NCBI GenBank assembly: GCA_030044455.1
Contig: JASHVU010000254.1
Span: 1-6,607 of the forward strand
Reading direction: 5' to 3'
Source: Acidobacteriaceae bacterium
GTDB taxonomy: Bacteria; Acidobacteriota; Terriglobia; Terriglobales; Acidobacteriaceae
Length of the DNA: 6,607 bases
Shown: positions 6,200-6,607 of the stretch, piece by piece
How positions within the stretch are numbered: the first letter of the stretch is position 1
Layout of the letters: the number at the start of each line of letters is the position of its first letter
The notes under the pieces: generated by a model
The model's database searches: none
What the model was told of the DNA's origin: nothing
What the model saw: only the letters and a program-made list of their open reading frames with translations
Program-made: the position numbers and the translations under genes

Positions 6200-6607
6200 T
6201 CAATTGGGGACGCAGGCCATATCGTGAGGCAAAATAACCGGGCCGACGGGTGACGGTGTCCGGTATGTCTGTTGCCGCTGGCTGGCCCGAGGCGTCTCAA
6301 CGGTTGCTTTGCCGCCGCTGGTGAGCAGTTTATTCAGCACAGGGAGGTTCTTACGCTGAGTCTCAATAAAATCCACTCCGTCGGCGGTCAATGCCAGCTG
6401 GGCATTGTCGCCCTTCGTCACGTAGCCTTTTTTGTACAAGTACCAGATGGTGAAGTCCAGATAGTCACGCGGAAAACCCATGCGCGACTCTATTTCGCCG
6501 AGAGTGACATCAGGCATATGCGGAGTGGTGCGCCGGCGGTAATAGAGCACGGCCAGCACGGCCAGGCGGCGATTCAGCTCGCCATCCATGCTGTCCATGA
6601 AGTCGAC
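6200..6607 (-). CDS. J-protein paralog, C-terminal part without DRR tail (N-terminus outside window)
   Basis: The minus-strand frame is open from base 6607 down to the stop at 6200-6202, giving 135 residues. It begins VDFMDSMDGELNRR, so the ATG at 6598 is an internal Met aligned with Met83 of the complete neighbour, not a start. The first 98 residues match residues 80-177 of the neighbour with 8 differences, most of them conservative (L/M, E/D, S/T). By hand count about 46 bases differ over the same stretch, so most changes are silent, which indicates purifying selection. Similarity continues weakly through TVE-PR and QRQQT to GPV. Then the protein ends with ILPHDMACVPN and lacks the whole DRR tail. 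Whether a J domain lies upstream cannot be seen. It could be a functional tailless paralog or a copy clipped at its 3' end by a rearrangement. Confidence 0.82.
   Translation of the reverse strand, partial: VDFMDSMDGELNRRLAVLAVLYYRRRTTPHMPDVTLGEIESRMGFPRDYLDFTIWYLYKKGYVTKGDNAQLALTADGVDFIETQRKNLPVLNKLLTSGGKATVETPRASQRQQTYRTPSPVGPVILPHDMACVPN

Overview
The window looks like chromosome from a fairly GC-rich, Gram-negative-type bacterium. Acidobacteriota is my best guess. The reasons are the protein flavour (the NtrY/NtrX pair, a Tat-exported NIPSNAP protein, J-domain proteins starting VDYYEFLQISPNAD) and short tandem repeats between genes. This is family-level recall, not a database result.

Layout: (1) 1-213, plus strand, the 3' end of an alanine dehydrogenase gene that begins before the window. 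(2) 306-1100, plus strand, a predicted exported protein with two NIPSNAP domains; a heptamer repeat and a small hairpin separate it from ald. (3) 1101-1214, a spacer with an octamer tandem repeat and a C-rich tract just upstream of a consensus -10 box. (4) 1215-4876, plus strand, a translationally coupled two-component operon: an NtrY-type membrane histidine kinase followed by an NtrX-type response regulator, overlapping by one base (TGATG). (5) 4938-5738, minus strand and convergent with the operon, a J-domain protein with a conserved middle domain and an Arg-rich DRR-repeat tail. (6) 5739-6199, 461 bases with no gene I can support, holding a long hairpin and a 12-bp inverted repeat. (7) 6200-6607, minus strand, the C-terminal part of a second copy of the J-protein's middle domain. 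It is about 92% identical to the first copy, lacks the DRR tail, and runs off the window end.

How the genes work together: NtrY should sense a signal through its extracytoplasmic and PAS regions and phosphorylate Asp52 of NtrX. NtrX has an intact receiver, an AAA+ ATPase and a Fis-type helix-turn-helix. However, the GAFTGA loop that contacts sigma-54 is replaced by a longer unrelated loop, so ordinary sigma-54 activation is doubtful. The J-protein pair may be a recent lineage-specific tandem duplication whose tails have diverged. Nothing here looks like a defence system, a CRISPR array or a complete mobile element. The points most worth a second look are the altered NtrX loop, the J-protein pair, and the repeat and promoter arrangement upstream of ntrY.
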